Origin: Helicobacter saguini
Lineage (GTDB): Bacteria > Campylobacterota > Campylobacteria > Campylobacterales > Helicobacteraceae
Reading direction: 5' to 3'
Length of the DNA stretch: 37,484 bases
Assembly (NCBI RefSeq): GCF_000762875.2
Contig: NZ_JRMP02000022.1
Location: forward strand, 1-37,484
In this document: positions 8,047 to 19,060 of the stretch, piece by piece
Position numbering within the stretch: position 1 is the stretch's first letter
Layout of the letters: each line of letters begins with the position of its first letter
Position numbers and translations under genes: made by a program
The notes under the pieces: model-generated
The model's input: only the letters and a program-made list of their open reading frames with translations
What the model was told of the DNA's origin: nothing
Database searches by the model: none

Positions 8047-10854
8047 ATGCAAAATTACAATCCAAAAGAAATAGAAGCAAAATGGCAAAAGATTTGGGCG
8101 GAAAGCAAGGCGTTTGAGCCGATTTTTGAGCCTTTTAGTTGTGAAAATATAGAATCTAATTTACAAGATTCTAAAAATCCTAATTTTTTAAGCAAAAACT
8201 TAGAATCTAAAACAGATTCTAAAAAAGAAAAAAGTTCTAAAAATCCTAACTCAAAAAATTTTGAAGTTCAAACGCAAAATTTAGAATCTAAAGAGCAACA
8301 AGATTCTAAAAACTTAGAATCTAACACCAAAAAAGATTCTAAAAATTTAGATTCTAAGAGTAAGCAAGATTCTAAAAAAGAAAAAAATAACTACCCAAAT
8401 TTCCCCCCAAAAAAGTATATCCTTTCGATGTTCCCTTATCCTAGCGGGGCTATTCACATGGGACACGTTCGCAACTACTGCATAGGCGATGCGATGGCGC
8501 GATATTATCGTATGCAAGGCTTTAATGTGCTGCATCCTATCGGCTTTGACGCCTTTGGTATGCCAGCGGAAAATGCGGCTATAAAGCATAAAATCCACCC
8601 AAAAACTTGGACTTATGAAAATATGGATGTGATGTTAAAAGAGCTAAATTTGCTAGGTTTAAGCTTTTCTCAAGATAGAATCTTGGCTACTTGTGAGCCG
8701 CTTTATAGTAAATTTGAGCAGGAATTTTTTATACAAATGTGGGAAAAAGGCTTAGTCTATCGCAAAAAGGCGCTGCTAAACTGGTGTCCAAAAGATTTAA
8801 CCGTGCTAGCAAATGAGCAAGTCATTGATGGAAAATGTTGGCGATGTGATACCGAAGTAGTGCAGAAAGAAATGTATCAATACTACCTTAAAATCACGCA
8901 ATACGCGCAAGAATTGCTAGATGATTTGGAAAGCTTGCAAGGCAACTGGCCCCAGCAAGTAATAAGTATGCAAAAAAACTGGATAGGAAAGTCACGCGGA
9001 CTTGAATTTGGCTTTAAGCTAGATTCTAAATCTGCTAACTTATTAGATAATAAAGTTAGTGAAATCATAGTTTATACAACTCGCTGTGATACGATATTTG
9101 GTGTTACATACTGCGTTATTGCCCCAGAGCATAAAATTGTAGATTTGCTAATTGAGAAAAGTTCTAAAAATGCTAACTTAGAAAATTTTGAAGTTCTAAG
9201 CAAAGATTGCATAGAATCAATTGAGCAAATGCGAAATCAAAGTGAGAAAGAAAGAGCAAAAGCTGACAAGCAAGGCGTAAAACTTCCTATTTTTGTAATT
9301 CATCCCTTAACGCAAGAGAAACTCCCTGTTTATGTAGCAAATTTCGTCCTTGCAAGTTATGGAAGTGGCGCTGTTATGAGCGTTCCAGCCCATGATGAAA
9401 GAGATTTTGAGTTTGCTACTAAGTATAATTTGCCTATAAAACAAGTTATAAAAATTGAAACTAATGAGAGCTTAGATTCTAAAAATCATAACTTAAAAAA
9501 AGCTATAGTTGATGATGGAATCTTAATAAATAGTGATAAATACACAGGCTTAAAAAGTAAGGAAGCAAGGCAAAAAATCACGCAAGATTTTGAACGCGAC
9601 AATAAAGGAAAAGGCGTGACAAACTTTAAACTACGCGACTGGGGCATATCAAGGCAACGCTACTGGGGCACACCCATACCGCTAATTCACTGCAATTGCT
9701 GCGGCGTGGTCGCGGAAACTAACCTACCTGTCACGCTCCCGCAAGATATTGAAATCACAGGGGAGGGAAATCCGCTTGAAAAGCACCCTACTTGGAAGCA
9801 TACAAAATGCCCAAAATGCCACATGGACGCAGTGCGTGAGACTGATACGATGGATACATTTATGGAATCTAGCTGGTATTTTTTGCGTTATACCACGCCA
9901 CCAGAAGTTAGGAAAAATGTAGCTTTTGAGCCAAAAAGTTTGAATTATTTTATGGCGGTTGATGAGTATATCGGCGGGATTGAACATGCGATTTTGCACC
10001 TGCTTTATGCGCGATTTTTCACAAAAGTGTTGCGTGATTTAGGCTATTTTAAATTTAGCGAGCCATTTTCTGCGCTTTTAACGCAAGGAATGGTCTTAAA
10101 AAGTGGTGCAAAAATGAGTAAAAGTAAGGGAAATGTGGTCGAGCCACGCGACATTATAGAAGCCTATGGTGCGGATACGGCGCGGCTTTTCACGCTTTTT
10201 GCTGCCCCGCCAACTTACGCACTTGAATGGAGCGATGAGGGCGTGAAAGGCTGCTATAAATTTATCAATCGTTTGTTTGATAGAAAAGGGCGCGTGATTA
10301 AGGGCTTTAAGTTTGATAGCTTGGGTGAGAAAAAAAATAACAAGTCCGTGCTACAAAGCCCTTTGAGTGTAGAAAATCTTAGCAAAGATTCTAAAATCGC
10401 GCGCTTTAAAGTCTATGATGCCCTGCAAAAATATCATAACATTTTTAGCAAAAAGTTAGAGGGCTTTCCATTTAATGTGATTATCGCGGCGTGTATGGAG
10501 GCGCATAATGCGTTGAGTGCGCAGGAAAATGATTCTGTGTTTAGCGAGGGGTATTTTATTTTGCTGCATATTTTGGAGAGTTTTATTCCACATATTGCAA
10601 GTGAGCTAAGTCAAGAGTTATTTAATCTGCAAAATTTTAGCCCTATAGTTATAGATTCTAGAGCTTTTATCCAAGATGAAATTACTTATGCGGTTAGCAT
10701 AAATGGTAAAAAACGCGCCCAAATTAGCGTAGATTCTAGTGCGTCCCAAGATTTGATTGTAACCCTTGCAAAAGATTCAGTCAGTAAATGGCTAACTAGT
10801 GCCATCAAAAAGGAAATTTTCATACCAAATAAAATGATAAACTTTGTGATGTGA
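8047..10854 (+). CDS. leuS: Leucyl-tRNA synthetase
   Basis: 935 residues, about 130 longer than Helicobacter relatives as recalled. Class I synthetase charging tRNA-Leu in the cytosol. The N-terminus [15 protein letters not shown] is normal, but about 90 residues (26-117) made of NLESK, QDSKN and KKDSK units then separate it from [15 protein letters not shown] and the HMGH signature (about 136-139). The editing domain follows, with [11 protein letters not shown] and [29 protein letters not shown], a Cys-rich zinc segment, and KMSKS (about 689-693) complete the core. Shorter repeat insertions sit at about 317-325, 375-390 and 475-485. The Shine-Dalgarno is AAGGAGA, 35 nt after dnaX ends, so the two may be cotranscribed. 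All catalytic motifs are intact. Confidence 0.97.
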   Translation: MQNYNPKEIEAKWQKIWAESKAFEPIFEPFSCENIESNLQDSKNPNFLSKNLESKTDSKKEKSSKNPNSKNFEVQTQNLESKEQQDSKNLESNTKKDSKNLDSKSKQDSKKEKNNYPNFPPKKYILSMFPYPSGAIHMGHVRNYCIGDAMARYYRMQGFNVLHPIGFDAFGMPAENAAIKHKIHPKTWTYENMDVMLKELNLLGLSFSQDRILATCEPLYSKFEQEFFIQMWEKGLVYRKKALLNWCPKDLTVLANEQVIDGKCWRCDTEVVQKEMYQYYLKITQYAQELLDDLESLQGNWPQQVISMQKNWIGKSRGLEFGFKLDSKSANLLDNKVSEIIVYTTRCDTIFGVTYCVIAPEHKIVDLLIEKSSKNANLENFEVLSKDCIESIEQMRNQSEKERAKADKQGVKLPIFVIHPLTQEKLPVYVANFVLASYGSGAVMSVPAHDERDFEFATKYNLPIKQVIKIETNESLDSKNHNLKKAIVDDGILINSDKYTGLKSKEARQKITQDFERDNKGKGVTNFKLRDWGISRQRYWGTPIPLIHCNCCGVVAETNLPVTLPQDIEITGEGNPLEKHPTWKHTKCPKCHMDAVRETDTMDTFMESSWYFLRYTTPPEVRKNVAFEPKSLNYFMAVDEYIGGIEHAILHLLYARFFTKVLRDLGYFKFSEPFSALLTQGMVLKSGAKMSKSKGNVVEPRDIIEAYGADTARLFTLFAAPPTYALEWSDEGVKGCYKFINRLFDRKGRVIKGFKFDSLGEKKNNKSVLQSPLSVENLSKDSKIARFKVYDALQKYHNIFSKKLEGFPFNVIIAACMEAHNALSAQENDSVFSEGYFILLHILESFIPHIASELSQELFNLQNFSPIVIDSRAFIQDEITYAVSINGKKRAQISVDSSASQDLIVTLAKDSVSKWLTSAIKKEIFIPNKMINFVM

Positions 10855-10933
10855 AATATATAAAAAACATAATGATTTAAAGTAACATAGACCCCAACCA
10901 CTTGTATAGAATCTATGCTTATAGAATCTAAAA

Positions 10934-12616
10934 TCAGTGTCCCACGATAATGCCAGGGATGATGTAAGCTATAAAGGCAGTCCAGATTCCTATAAATACT
11001 ACAAAGCCTATTGAGTATTTAAGTGTGAATCTAAATAAGTCGCTTTCTTTCCCTACAAGTCCAACGGCAGCACAAGCAATTGCGATACTTTGCGGGCTTA
11101 TCATCTTGCCAACCACGCCGCCAACGGTGTTTGCCGCAAGGAATAGCACTTCAGGCTCGCCTAGCACTCTAGCTGCCGCTTGTTGCAATGGACCAAAAAG
11201 CAGGTTCGCACTCGTATCACTTCCTGTTAGGAATACGCCAAGCCACCCGATAAATGGTGAAAAGAATGGGAATAACCCCCCTGTGTGCGATAGTGCGATA
11301 CCCATAGTAGCCGCTTGTCCGCTATTTTTGGCTACAAAGGCAAATGCCACGACTAAGCCGATTGTTACAATAGGGATAAACATTTCTTTCAATGTCTCGC
11401 TTGCGGCTTCTGTGATTTGATTACCTTTAGCGCGTAACACTAAAATGCTAACTAACGCTGCTAGTAAAATAGCAGTCCCAGGATTTTGTATAAGATTCCA
11501 CTTCCAAGTCGCATCAAGTGGCTTAGGCTCAGTTACAAGCGGGGCTACTTGCATTACTTGATTATGTAGCCCTTGCATTGCAAATGTGATATTCGTATCC
11601 TTTAACGCACCATCAGCGCCAAATAGCGACTTAAACGCAGGGATACCAGCAAACCCCGGGAAATTCCAAATCGCAATCGCAATAACTAGCAAGATAAAAG
11701 GCATCCACGCAATAACAATCGTGCCGATAGGATATTGCTTTTGCATTTTAGCATCTTTTAAATCAATCTCACTTTGCCCCTCGCCTGTATAAACATGCTT
11801 TGGCTGCCAAAATTTTAGGAAAATCGAAGTCGCAGCAATAGACGCAATAGCAGAAATAATATCAGGCAGCTCCGCACCTAAATAATTTGAGCTCCAGTAT
11901 TGCACCACAGCAAAGGAAGTCGCCGCTACAAATACCGCTGGAAAAGTCTCTTTCACTCCTTTCATACCACTCATTAAAAATACGATAAAAAATGGCACAA
12001 ACATCGTTAGCGGTGGTAACATCCGCCCAACCATAGCCGAAATATCTCCAGAATCTACGCCAACAGCCCCGCCTAACGCAATGATAGGGATTCCCACCGC
12101 ACCAAAGGCAACAGGCGCGGTATTAGCAATCATACAAAGCCCAGCAGCATAAAGCGGACGAAAGCCTAAGCCCACAAGCAGTGCTGCCGTAATCGCCACA
12201 GGACCACCAAAGCCGATAGCCCCTTCCAAAAACGCACCAAAACAAAAGGCAATCAAAATCACCTGCAACCGCTGGTCAGGCGTAATCGCCATAACGCTCT
12301 GCTTCAAAATCTCAAAATAGCCCGTTTTTACCGCGATTTTATACAAGAAAATAGCCGCGATAATAATCCACGCAATAGGCCAAAGCCCTGTAAGAAAGCC
12401 CTGCACAAAGCTTAAAGCGACCATATTAAAAGGCATTTTATACACAAAAAGTGCAATTAGCATACTTAAAACTACCGTAAGACTTGCCGCCATCCAGCCC
12501 TTTAGCTTCAGCCACACAAGGCACACCAAAAACAAAATGATAGGCAAAAGTGCGACAATCGCACTAAGCCAAATACTATCGCCCACAGGCGTATAATTTT
12601 GCGTCCAAATTTCCAC
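10934..12616 (-). CDS. lctP: L-lactate permease
   Basis: 560 residues, the usual size of the LctP/LldP family of inner-membrane lactate:proton symporters. The start WTQNYTPVGDSIWLSAIVALLPI, the segment GAFLEGAIGFGGPVAITAALLVGLGF and the end region NTVGGVVGKMISPQSIAIA are typical of the family. About 12-14 hydrophobic segments can be read. The start is GTG, with AAAGGA six nucleotides upstream. It is divergent from dld across a 270-nt gap, so uptake and oxidation of lactate may be controlled from the same region. It converges with leuS across 79 nt. The gene carries almost no TAGAWTCTA words inside, unlike its neighbours, as expected for a polytopic protein with short loops. Confidence 0.95.
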   Translation of the reverse strand: MEIWTQNYTPVGDSIWLSAIVALLPIILFLVCLVWLKLKGWMAASLTVVLSMLIALFVYKMPFNMVALSFVQGFLTGLWPIAWIIIAAIFLYKIAVKTGYFEILKQSVMAITPDQRLQVILIAFCFGAFLEGAIGFGGPVAITAALLVGLGFRPLYAAGLCMIANTAPVAFGAVGIPIIALGGAVGVDSGDISAMVGRMLPPLTMFVPFFIVFLMSGMKGVKETFPAVFVAATSFAVVQYWSSNYLGAELPDIISAIASIAATSIFLKFWQPKHVYTGEGQSEIDLKDAKMQKQYPIGTIVIAWMPFILLVIAIAIWNFPGFAGIPAFKSLFGADGALKDTNITFAMQGLHNQVMQVAPLVTEPKPLDATWKWNLIQNPGTAILLAALVSILVLRAKGNQITEAASETLKEMFIPIVTIGLVVAFAFVAKNSGQAATMGIALSHTGGLFPFFSPFIGWLGVFLTGSDTSANLLFGPLQQAAARVLGEPEVLFLAANTVGGVVGKMISPQSIAIACAAVGLVGKESDLFRFTLKYSIGFVVFIGIWTAFIAYIIPGIIVGH

Positions 12617-12852
12617 TTTGAATCCTTTATGTTTTAGTCAAGTGTATTTATAATAACATAAATTGAAACTATTGTGAAAAAAATATTGCGTTTTGTGAAT
12701 TTTGCAAGGGCGTTTAGAAAAAAATGGGAAAAAATGTAAAAAAATGTTGTGTTATAGAATCTTTACATTACGCAAATGTTACAAATTTTGCAATTTGTGA
12801 TTAAATTTCTTATTTTTATTAGATTTTAATAATAAAGTGGTTTTAGATATAT

Positions 12853-12858
12853 TATAAT
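12853..12858 (+). promoter_or_regulatory. Candidate -10 box of dld
   Basis: TATAAT, 28 nt before the dld ATG, followed by GGAG as Shine-Dalgarno at about 12877. It lies in the AT-rich 270-nt divergent region between lctP and dld, which holds no gene. Confidence 0.5.
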
Positions 12859-12886
12859 GGTTAGATTCTAAGAATGGAGAAGTAAG

Positions 12887-15800
12887 ATGAGTGTGGATTT
12901 TAAGGCGGAAGCATTTGGGTTTAAGTTTAGATTTAAGGTTGAAAGCGAGTTAGAAAACCTGCATATTCCAAAGAAATACATTAGATTCTATAATGAAGCA
13001 AAGCTATTCTTGCACGATGGTGATGAAAAATCACAAACTAGATTCTATAACATAGACAACAAACAAAATATAGAATCTAAGGGCTTATCAAAAGCTAAAT
13101 CAAAAACCAAAAATCTTAGAATCTACAAAGACTACTTGCGGCGATTTGCCTATGGGCTTGATGCAAGCTGCTATCGATATATCCCAAAGCTTGTAATTTG
13201 GGCTAAAAGTGAAAGCGAGATTCAGCAGATTTTACACTTAGCAAATAAACACAATACACCCTTAACATTTCGCGCTGGTGGGACTTCACTTAGCGGGCAG
13301 GCGTGTAGTGATAGCATTTTAGTCGTGTGTAATGAGAATTTTAAAAATATCGAAATCAAAGGCGTGAATGCAGATTCTATAAAACTAGAGTGCGGTGTGA
13401 TAGGTGCTGATGCAAACGCCGCCCTAAAAAAATATAATAAAAAAATAGGACCAGACCCAGCCACTATAAATAACGCACTAATCGGCGGAATCTTTTCAAA
13501 TAACTCAAGTGGAATGTGCTGTGGCGTAAAGCAAAATAGCTATCAAACAATCAAATCTATCCGCGTGATTCTAAATGATGGCTACATTTTGGATACGAGC
13601 GAAAGTATAGAATCTTTTAAGCAAACTCACGCTCATATTGTAGAATCTCTCCTAAATTTGAGCCACGAAATAAAGCAAGATTCTGCCTTGAGCGAGTTTA
13701 TAAAACATAAATTTAAAATAAAAAATACCACCGGTTATGCGATAAATGCTTTGGTTGATTTTAGTGATATTAAAGATATTTTAAATCATATTTTTATCGG
13801 GGCGGAAGGCACTTTAGGCTTCGTATCTAAGGTAGAGTATGAATGCGTGCAGGATTTCACACATAAAGCCTGTGCGTTATTATTCTATGAAAATTTAAGC
13901 ATAGCAAGTTATGCAATTAAGATTCTAGCAAAAAATGAAAATATTGTGAGTGCGGCGGAGATTATGGACTATGCCTCGCTTGATTCTGTAAAAGGGCTAA
14001 AGGGTATGCCAGATTCTATACATAAGATAAATAAAGGGAATTGCGCTATTTTGGTGCAAATGGAAAGTGATAATTTAGAATCTTTAAATGCGAATATAGA
14101 ATCTATTAAAACGCAATTAGATTCTATCCCTACGCTTTTTGGTAATACTTTTAGCTTTGATAAAAAGGAGCAGGAGTCTTGGTGGAAAATAAGAAAAGGA
14201 ATACTGCCCCTAGCTGCCGCTACGCGTCCTAGCGGGAGCATTGTAATAACTGAAGATATTTGCTTTGAAATTGAGCATTTTACGCAAGGCATTGAGGGCA
14301 TTGAAAAGCTATTTGAAAAGTATAGCTTTAAAGGAATAATCTTTGGTCACGCACTAAGTGGGAATGTGCATTTTATCATTACGCCGCTTTTAAGTGTGGA
14401 GAGTGAAAAGGTTAGATTTGGCGAATTTATGGATGCGTTGGTGAATCTTGTGGTAAGTTTCAATGGTAGTATAAAGGCTGAACATGGCACGGGGCGGATG
14501 ATGGCGCCTTTTGTAGAGACTGAGTGGGGGGCTAAGGCTTACGCGATAAATAAGCGTATAAAGGCGATATTTGATTCTAAGAATTTGATAAATCCAGATG
14601 TGATAATAACGCAGGATAAGCAAATCCACTTGAAAAATTTGAAACCGGCTGAAGCAAACCAGATTGAAGATTATTTAGATGCGTGTATGGAATGTGGCTT
14701 TTGTGAAAAGATTTGTCCTTCACGCAATTTGACTTTAACGCCAAGACAAAGGATAGCGGTGTATAGGGAAATAAAGCGTTTGGAATCTAAACTAAATAGT
14801 CATGTTGAGCGGAGCGAAACTACAAACACAGAATCTAAAAACAAAGATTCTATAGAATCTCTTGAGCTAAAAGCATTGCAAAAAGGCTATAAATATTTAG
14901 GCATTGAGACCTGTGCTACTTGCTCGATGTGTGCGACACTTTGTCCGCTTGAGATTGATACGGCTAAAATTGCTACAAATTTATCTCAAAAGCATAATAT
15001 GCTAGATTCTATGATTGTAAAAAGCTTTGCAAATAATATAAATCGCACTACTAAAATTGCAAAAGCGAGTGTGAAAATCGCAAATGCTACACAAAGCATA
15101 GTTGGTAAAAAAAATGCAAAAAAGCTAACAAATTTCTTGCATAAAAAGATAGATACGCCTTTACTTTTAGAATCTTTCCCTACGCCAAATAACTATAGGC
15201 TAGAAAATAAAATCGTTAGTAACGCTCAAGGTAAGAGCAAAAATGGCGAAGTGATTTTCTTTACATCTTGCTTAAATCGTATGTTTGCTCCAAGTAAAAG
15301 TGCGAGTGATAAAAGAAGCATCGCGCAAGTGTTTGAAAGCCTTTGTAAAAAGGCTGGATTCAATGTGATTTATCCAAAAAATATAGAATCTTTATGCTGT
15401 GGTAAGGCGTATAAAAATCATAAAAATATTGAAAAAAAGCTAGCAAGTGATACTTATAACGCACTAAGATTAGAATCTAAAAATGGCGAGATTCCTATTG
15501 TATGCGACCATAGCGCGTGTAGCTTGGAGATTTTTAAGACGATAAAGCAACAAGATTGCTTAGAATCTAAATTAAGATTCTATGATTTAAGTGCCTTTGT
15601 ATTAGAATATCTAATCCCGCATTTAACAATCACGCCATTAGATTCTATAAATAAAAATGTAGCCATTTACGCACCCTGCTCCACTCGCAATATCGCTTTG
15701 AAAAGTGAAAAAATAAGCTGGGAAGATTCTATATTTAAACTAGCAAAATTATGCGGTGCAAATGTAATCAATGATAGCAACACAAAATGCTGTGGCTTTG

Positions 15801-16057
15801 CGGGAAACAAGGGCTTTTTTACTCCCGAACTAAATGAAAGTGCATTATCACACTTTGGCGAAAATTATGTGTGTGAAAATATAGAATCTAATTCCAAAGA
15901 TTCTAAGTTTATAGAATCTAATCCGCAAAATCGCAATATTTTTAGTAATTGCAAAAATGGCTTTAGTAGCTCTAGCACTTGCGAAATAGGACTTAGCGAT
16001 AAGACAAACTTCATTTGGCAGCACATAATCTACTTAGTAGATTCCCACAGCAAATAA
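12887..16057 (+). CDS. dld: FAD-linked D-lactate dehydrogenase with Fe-S and CCG domains
   Basis: 1056 residues; relatives are about 950. It oxidises D-lactate (or a similar 2-hydroxy acid) at the membrane face and passes electrons to quinone. Order of parts: FAD-binding domain with FRAGGTSLSGQA (about 127-138) and GPDPATINNALIGG; FAD-oxidase C-terminal domain with GHALSGNVHF and AEHGTGRMMAPF; two 4Fe-4S motifs, CMECGFCEKICP (about 600) and CATCSMCATLCP (about 675); and two CCG motifs, LCCGKA (about 834) and KCCGFAG (about 966). Extra length comes from repeat-type loops at about 50-70, between the two Fe-S motifs (635-660, which contains a HVERSE element) and near the C-terminus (1000-1040). 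The divergent lctP supports a lactate substrate; glycolate oxidase-like activity is the alternative. Confidence 0.85.
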   Translation: MSVDFKAEAFGFKFRFKVESELENLHIPKKYIRFYNEAKLFLHDGDEKSQTRFYNIDNKQNIESKGLSKAKSKTKNLRIYKDYLRRFAYGLDASCYRYIPKLVIWAKSESEIQQILHLANKHNTPLTFRAGGTSLSGQACSDSILVVCNENFKNIEIKGVNADSIKLECGVIGADANAALKKYNKKIGPDPATINNALIGGIFSNNSSGMCCGVKQNSYQTIKSIRVILNDGYILDTSESIESFKQTHAHIVESLLNLSHEIKQDSALSEFIKHKFKIKNTTGYAINALVDFSDIKDILNHIFIGAEGTLGFVSKVEYECVQDFTHKACALLFYENLSIASYAIKILAKNENIVSAAEIMDYASLDSVKGLKGMPDSIHKINKGNCAILVQMESDNLESLNANIESIKTQLDSIPTLFGNTFSFDKKEQESWWKIRKGILPLAAATRPSGSIVITEDICFEIEHFTQGIEGIEKLFEKYSFKGIIFGHALSGNVHFIITPLLSVESEKVRFGEFMDALVNLVVSFNGSIKAEHGTGRMMAPFVETEWGAKAYAINKRIKAIFDSKNLINPDVIITQDKQIHLKNLKPAEANQIEDYLDACMECGFCEKICPSRNLTLTPRQRIAVYREIKRLESKLNSHVERSETTNTESKNKDSIESLELKALQKGYKYLGIETCATCSMCATLCPLEIDTAKIATNLSQKHNMLDSMIVKSFANNINRTTKIAKASVKIANATQSIVGKKNAKKLTNFLHKKIDTPLLLESFPTPNNYRLENKIVSNAQGKSKNGEVIFFTSCLNRMFAPSKSASDKRSIAQVFESLCKKAGFNVIYPKNIESLCCGKAYKNHKNIEKKLASDTYNALRLESKNGEIPIVCDHSACSLEIFKTIKQQDCLESKLRFYDLSAFVLEYLIPHLTITPLDSINKNVAIYAPCSTRNIALKSEKISWEDSIFKLAKLCGANVINDSNTKCCGFAGNKGFFTPELNESALSHFGENYVCENIESNSKDSKFIESNPQNRNIFSNCKNGFSSSSTCEIGLSDKTNFIWQHIIYLVDSHSK
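14801..14820 (+). repeat. TCATGTTGAGCG-type element in dld
   Basis: CATGTTGAGCGGAGCGAAAC is read in frame as HVERSET. Inverted relatives lie in pheT at 23892-23917, 24027-24052 and 24057-24073. This copy sits between TAGAATCT-type words in the linker between the two Fe-S motifs. Confidence 0.6.
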
Positions 16058-16132
16058 AAATTATAGAATCTAAATATTTATCTAAATGTATTAAAATTTT
16101 ACACATTTAAGATTCTATAAAAGGAGCAAGAA

Positions 16133-16711
16133 ATGACAGCATTATTACTAAATGGCGGTAAAAAATTTGCTGAAAGCACCGGGAGATTAAGCGATACACT
16201 GCAAAATGTGGCAAAAGAATACTTAGAATCTAAAGGCTTTCAGGTGCTAGAAACGCACATTGATAAAGGCTACAACGAGCAAGATGAGGTGCAAAAGTGG
16301 CTTGATTCTAACCTTATCGTGTGGCAAATGCCTGCGTGGTGGATGGGCGAGCCTTACATCGTAAAGGAGTATATTGACAAGGTTTTTATGGCGGGCTTTG
16401 GCAAGATTTTTAAAAGTGATGGGCGTCACGCTGATAATCCAAATGTGAATTATGGCAAGGGAGGGCTTTTGCAGGGTAAAAAGGCGTTGTTTAGCGTGAC
16501 TTGGAATGCGCCCTTAAATGCGTTTGTGGATAAAAATGAGTTTTTTGAGGGCGTTGGCGTGGAGGGCGTGTATTTGCACTTTCGCAAGATTCATGAGTTT
16601 ATCGGTATGAGTGTGCTGCCCATTTTTATGTGTAATGATGTGATGAAAAACCCGCAAATAGAGCAATACATCGCAAATTACAAGGCACATTTGGAAAAAT
16701 ATATAAACTAG
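16133..16711 (+). CDS. mdaB: NADPH quinone reductase, MdaB family
   Basis: 192 residues, the length of H. pylori MdaB. Flavodoxin-2 fold: reduces quinones by two electrons with NADPH and FAD, protecting against oxidative stress in the cytosol. Visible family features are LLLNGGKKF at the start, VWQMPAWWMGEP followed by KEYIDKVF (about 62-85), FKSDGRH and a GKKALFSVTWNAP strand. The Shine-Dalgarno AAAAGGAG is close to the ATG. The stop codon is the TAG of a TAGATTCTAG word. It lies 75 nt behind dld and could share its transcript, though both ends of that gap carry the repeated word and no terminator was seen. Confidence 0.88.
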   Translation: MTALLLNGGKKFAESTGRLSDTLQNVAKEYLESKGFQVLETHIDKGYNEQDEVQKWLDSNLIVWQMPAWWMGEPYIVKEYIDKVFMAGFGKIFKSDGRHADNPNVNYGKGGLLQGKKALFSVTWNAPLNAFVDKNEFFEGVGVEGVYLHFRKIHEFIGMSVLPIFMCNDVMKNPQIEQYIANYKAHLEKYIN

Positions 16712-16798
16712 ATTCTAGAATTTTATTAAAACATAGAATCTATAAAACTACAAATTTAAAATTTAAGTGGTAAAATATAGATTTTTAAAGGAGCAACA

Positions 16799-16996
16799 AT
16801 GCCAATTCTGCAATTATTTATTATTTTTGTCGTGCTTATTTCAATTACATATTTTGTATTAAAATTGTTAGGGTATGTTATACCTGTGTTGTTATGGCTG
16901 GTAGGTTTTATTGTTATTGTTGCACTCATTTGTGCTTTCACGGCTATTTTTTACACAAAGATTCAAGACTATTTTAAAAATAACCAAAGAGATTAA
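16799..16996 (+). CDS. Small two-helix membrane protein, unknown function
   Basis: 65 residues with two hydrophobic spans, about 3-25 and 28-52, joined by a short Gly-containing turn, and a charged tail KIQDYFKNNQRD. I do not recognise the family. The start is supported by a strong Shine-Dalgarno, AAAGGAG at 16787-16793, five bases before the ATG. A weak antisense frame over the same span has no such support. It stands alone between mdaB and the convergent typA. Size and layout would suit a small inner-membrane protein; no function is assigned. Confidence 0.6.
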   Translation: MPILQLFIIFVVLISITYFVLKLLGYVIPVLLWLVGFIVIVALICAFTAIFYTKIQDYFKNNQRD

Positions 16997-17008
16997 TCAC
17001 AGAATGTT

Positions 17009-17025
17009 GTAAAATATTATTTTAC
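17009..17025. terminator. AT palindrome after the small membrane protein
   Basis: GTAAAATA-T-TATTTTAC is a perfect 8-bp inverted repeat 12 nt after the stop and followed by TTTTG. It could end transcription from the plus strand, but the stem is nearly all A-T, so termination strength is doubtful. The rest of the gap to typA (to 17118) is T-rich with no gene. Confidence 0.35.
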
Positions 17026-17118
17026 TTTTGTATGTTTTCTTGTTTTATTATCTATTTTGTGGTTTGTATTATTTGTTATACATGAGAGTGTTTGTAATCT
17101 TAGAATCTAAACACAAAA

Positions 17119-18921
17119 TTACTTCGCCTTGGCACGTTTGCGTAAATTTGGCTCTAGAATCTTTTTTCGTATGCGAATGTTTTGTGGCGTGATTTCTAGG
17201 ATTTCATCATCTTCTATCCACTCCAAAGCCCTTTCCAAAGTTAGCTCACGTGGCGGGACAAGTTTTATGGCGTCATCGCTCCCACTAGCTCGCATATTTG
17301 TTAGGTGCTTTGACTTTATAGGATTGACATCTAAGTCATTATCGCGGCTATGCTCGCCGATTACCATTCCCACATACACTTTCGTTTGCGGTCCTACAAA
17401 TAGCGCGCCACGTTCTTGAATGTTAAATAGGCTAAAGCCCGTTGCCTCGCCATTTTCCATACTTATCAACGCGCCATTTTTACGCGACTCCACGCTCCCA
17501 CTAAACTCGCGAAACTCCAAAAAACTATGATTCATCACGCCCTCTCCCTTAGTATCGGTCAAAAACTCGCTACGATAACCGATAAGCCCACGCGCTGGGA
17601 TTTCAAACTCAAGACGCGTATAGCCATCATTCATAGGATTCATCGCTTTCATCTCAGCCTTTCGCCGCCCTAGCTTTTCAATTATCGCGCCGCTAAAATC
17701 CTGCGGCGTATCAATCACCAAATGTTCAAATGGCTCTTTTTTCACGCCATCCTCGACTTTCACAATCACCTCAGGACGCGAAATGCTAAACTCAAAGCCC
17801 TCACGCCGCAAATTCTCGGCTAAAATTGTAATTTGCAATTCGCCTCGACCGCTAACCTTGAATTTCCCCTCGCCCATTTCCTCACATCTCATCGCAATGT
17901 TTGTTTGCATTTCTTTTAACAATCTATCTTTTATCTTATTTGCCGTCACGTGCTTACCTTCAAGCCCTGCAAGTGGGCTATCATTTACGGCGAAATGCAC
18001 GCTCATCGTAGGCTCTTCTAAGTGCATAGGGTCAAGCGGCATAGGGTTTGCAGGGTCAACTATAGAATCTCCCACATCCACAGCGTTAAATCCAGCTATT
18101 GCCACGATATCGCCGGCTTCAGCAGATTCTATCTCAGTGCGCGCTAAGCCTAAAAAGCCGATAAGTTTAGTGATACGTCCGCTCTCTTTTTCGCCATCAC
18201 TCTTAGCCAAAAGCACACTTTCACCCTTTTTTACACGCCCATTAAACACACGTGCAATGCCGATTTTACCGACATAGTTGTCATAATCAAGCGTGAAAAC
18301 CTGCATTTGCAACGGATTATCCACACTACCGCTTGGAGCTGGGACGTGAGTGATAATGGCTTGGAAAAGTGGCTCTAGATTCTTACGCTCATCTTCTAGC
18401 TCGGCAATAGCGTATCCATCGCGCGCCGCGGCATAAATCACGGGGAAATCAAGCTGCGAATCATTTGCGCCCATCGCTACAAAAAGGTCAAAGACTTCAT
18501 CTACCACGCGGTCAGGCTCTGCGGCTGGTTTGTCGATTTTATTCACCACGACAATGGGCTTTAAGCCAAAATTCAACGCCTTTTTTACGACAAATTTAGT
18601 CTGTGGCATAACGCCCTCTTGGGCATCTACAAGCAGCAACACGCCATCGACCATTTTTAGCACACGCTCGACCTCTCCGCCAAAGTCGGCGTGTCCGGGC
18701 GTATCAATAATGTTAATTTTTGTCCCCTTATAATTTATCGCGGTATTTTTGCTTAAAATCGTAATGCCACGCTCACGCTCCAAGTCGTTGCTATCCATTA
18801 CGCGCTCGCTAATTTGCTCCCTATCGCTAAATGTCCCACTCTGCGTAAGTAAGCCATCCACAAGTGTGGTCTTACCATGGTCTACGTGGGCTATCACGGC
18901 TATATTTCGAATATCTTGCAT
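17119..18921 (-). CDS. typA: Ribosome-associated GTPase TypA/BipA
   Basis: 600 residues, the normal family length. TypA is an EF-G-like translational GTPase that binds the 70S ribosome under stress or cold. The GTPase motifs are intact: P-loop AHVDHGKT (11-18), RERGITI in the switch region (about 49-55), DTPGHADF, and NKIDKPAA. The C-terminal part has the TypA-type [20 protein letters not shown] and NVRIRK-like endings (here NIRIRKKIL). The Shine-Dalgarno AAGGAC precedes the ATG by eight bases. Unlike dnaX, leuS and pheT, it contains no repeat insertion, although single GAWTCT words occur. The divergent gene is an HD-domain protein. Confidence 0.96.
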   Translation of the reverse strand: MQDIRNIAVIAHVDHGKTTLVDGLLTQSGTFSDREQISERVMDSNDLERERGITILSKNTAINYKGTKINIIDTPGHADFGGEVERVLKMVDGVLLLVDAQEGVMPQTKFVVKKALNFGLKPIVVVNKIDKPAAEPDRVVDEVFDLFVAMGANDSQLDFPVIYAAARDGYAIAELEDERKNLEPLFQAIITHVPAPSGSVDNPLQMQVFTLDYDNYVGKIGIARVFNGRVKKGESVLLAKSDGEKESGRITKLIGFLGLARTEIESAEAGDIVAIAGFNAVDVGDSIVDPANPMPLDPMHLEEPTMSVHFAVNDSPLAGLEGKHVTANKIKDRLLKEMQTNIAMRCEEMGEGKFKVSGRGELQITILAENLRREGFEFSISRPEVIVKVEDGVKKEPFEHLVIDTPQDFSGAIIEKLGRRKAEMKAMNPMNDGYTRLEFEIPARGLIGYRSEFLTDTKGEGVMNHSFLEFREFSGSVESRKNGALISMENGEATGFSLFNIQERGALFVGPQTKVYVGMVIGEHSRDNDLDVNPIKSKHLTNMRASGSDDAIKLVPPRELTLERALEWIEDDEILEITPQNIRIRKKILEPNLRKRAKAK

Positions 18922-19060
18922 TTATTTTGTCCTTTTTAGGGTTAGATTCTATAATTTGGAAAATTGTAGCTAAAAAGTATTAAATATGCGTATTTTAATA
19001 TATATAAATTTATAGAATCTATATATAATTACCTTTTAAAATTAGTAAAAAGAGAATAGT

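Noticed and set aside
16756-16941. 61-codon minus-strand frame opposite the small membrane protein
   Set aside because: The plus-strand frame has a strong Shine-Dalgarno and two clear membrane spans; the antisense frame has neither.
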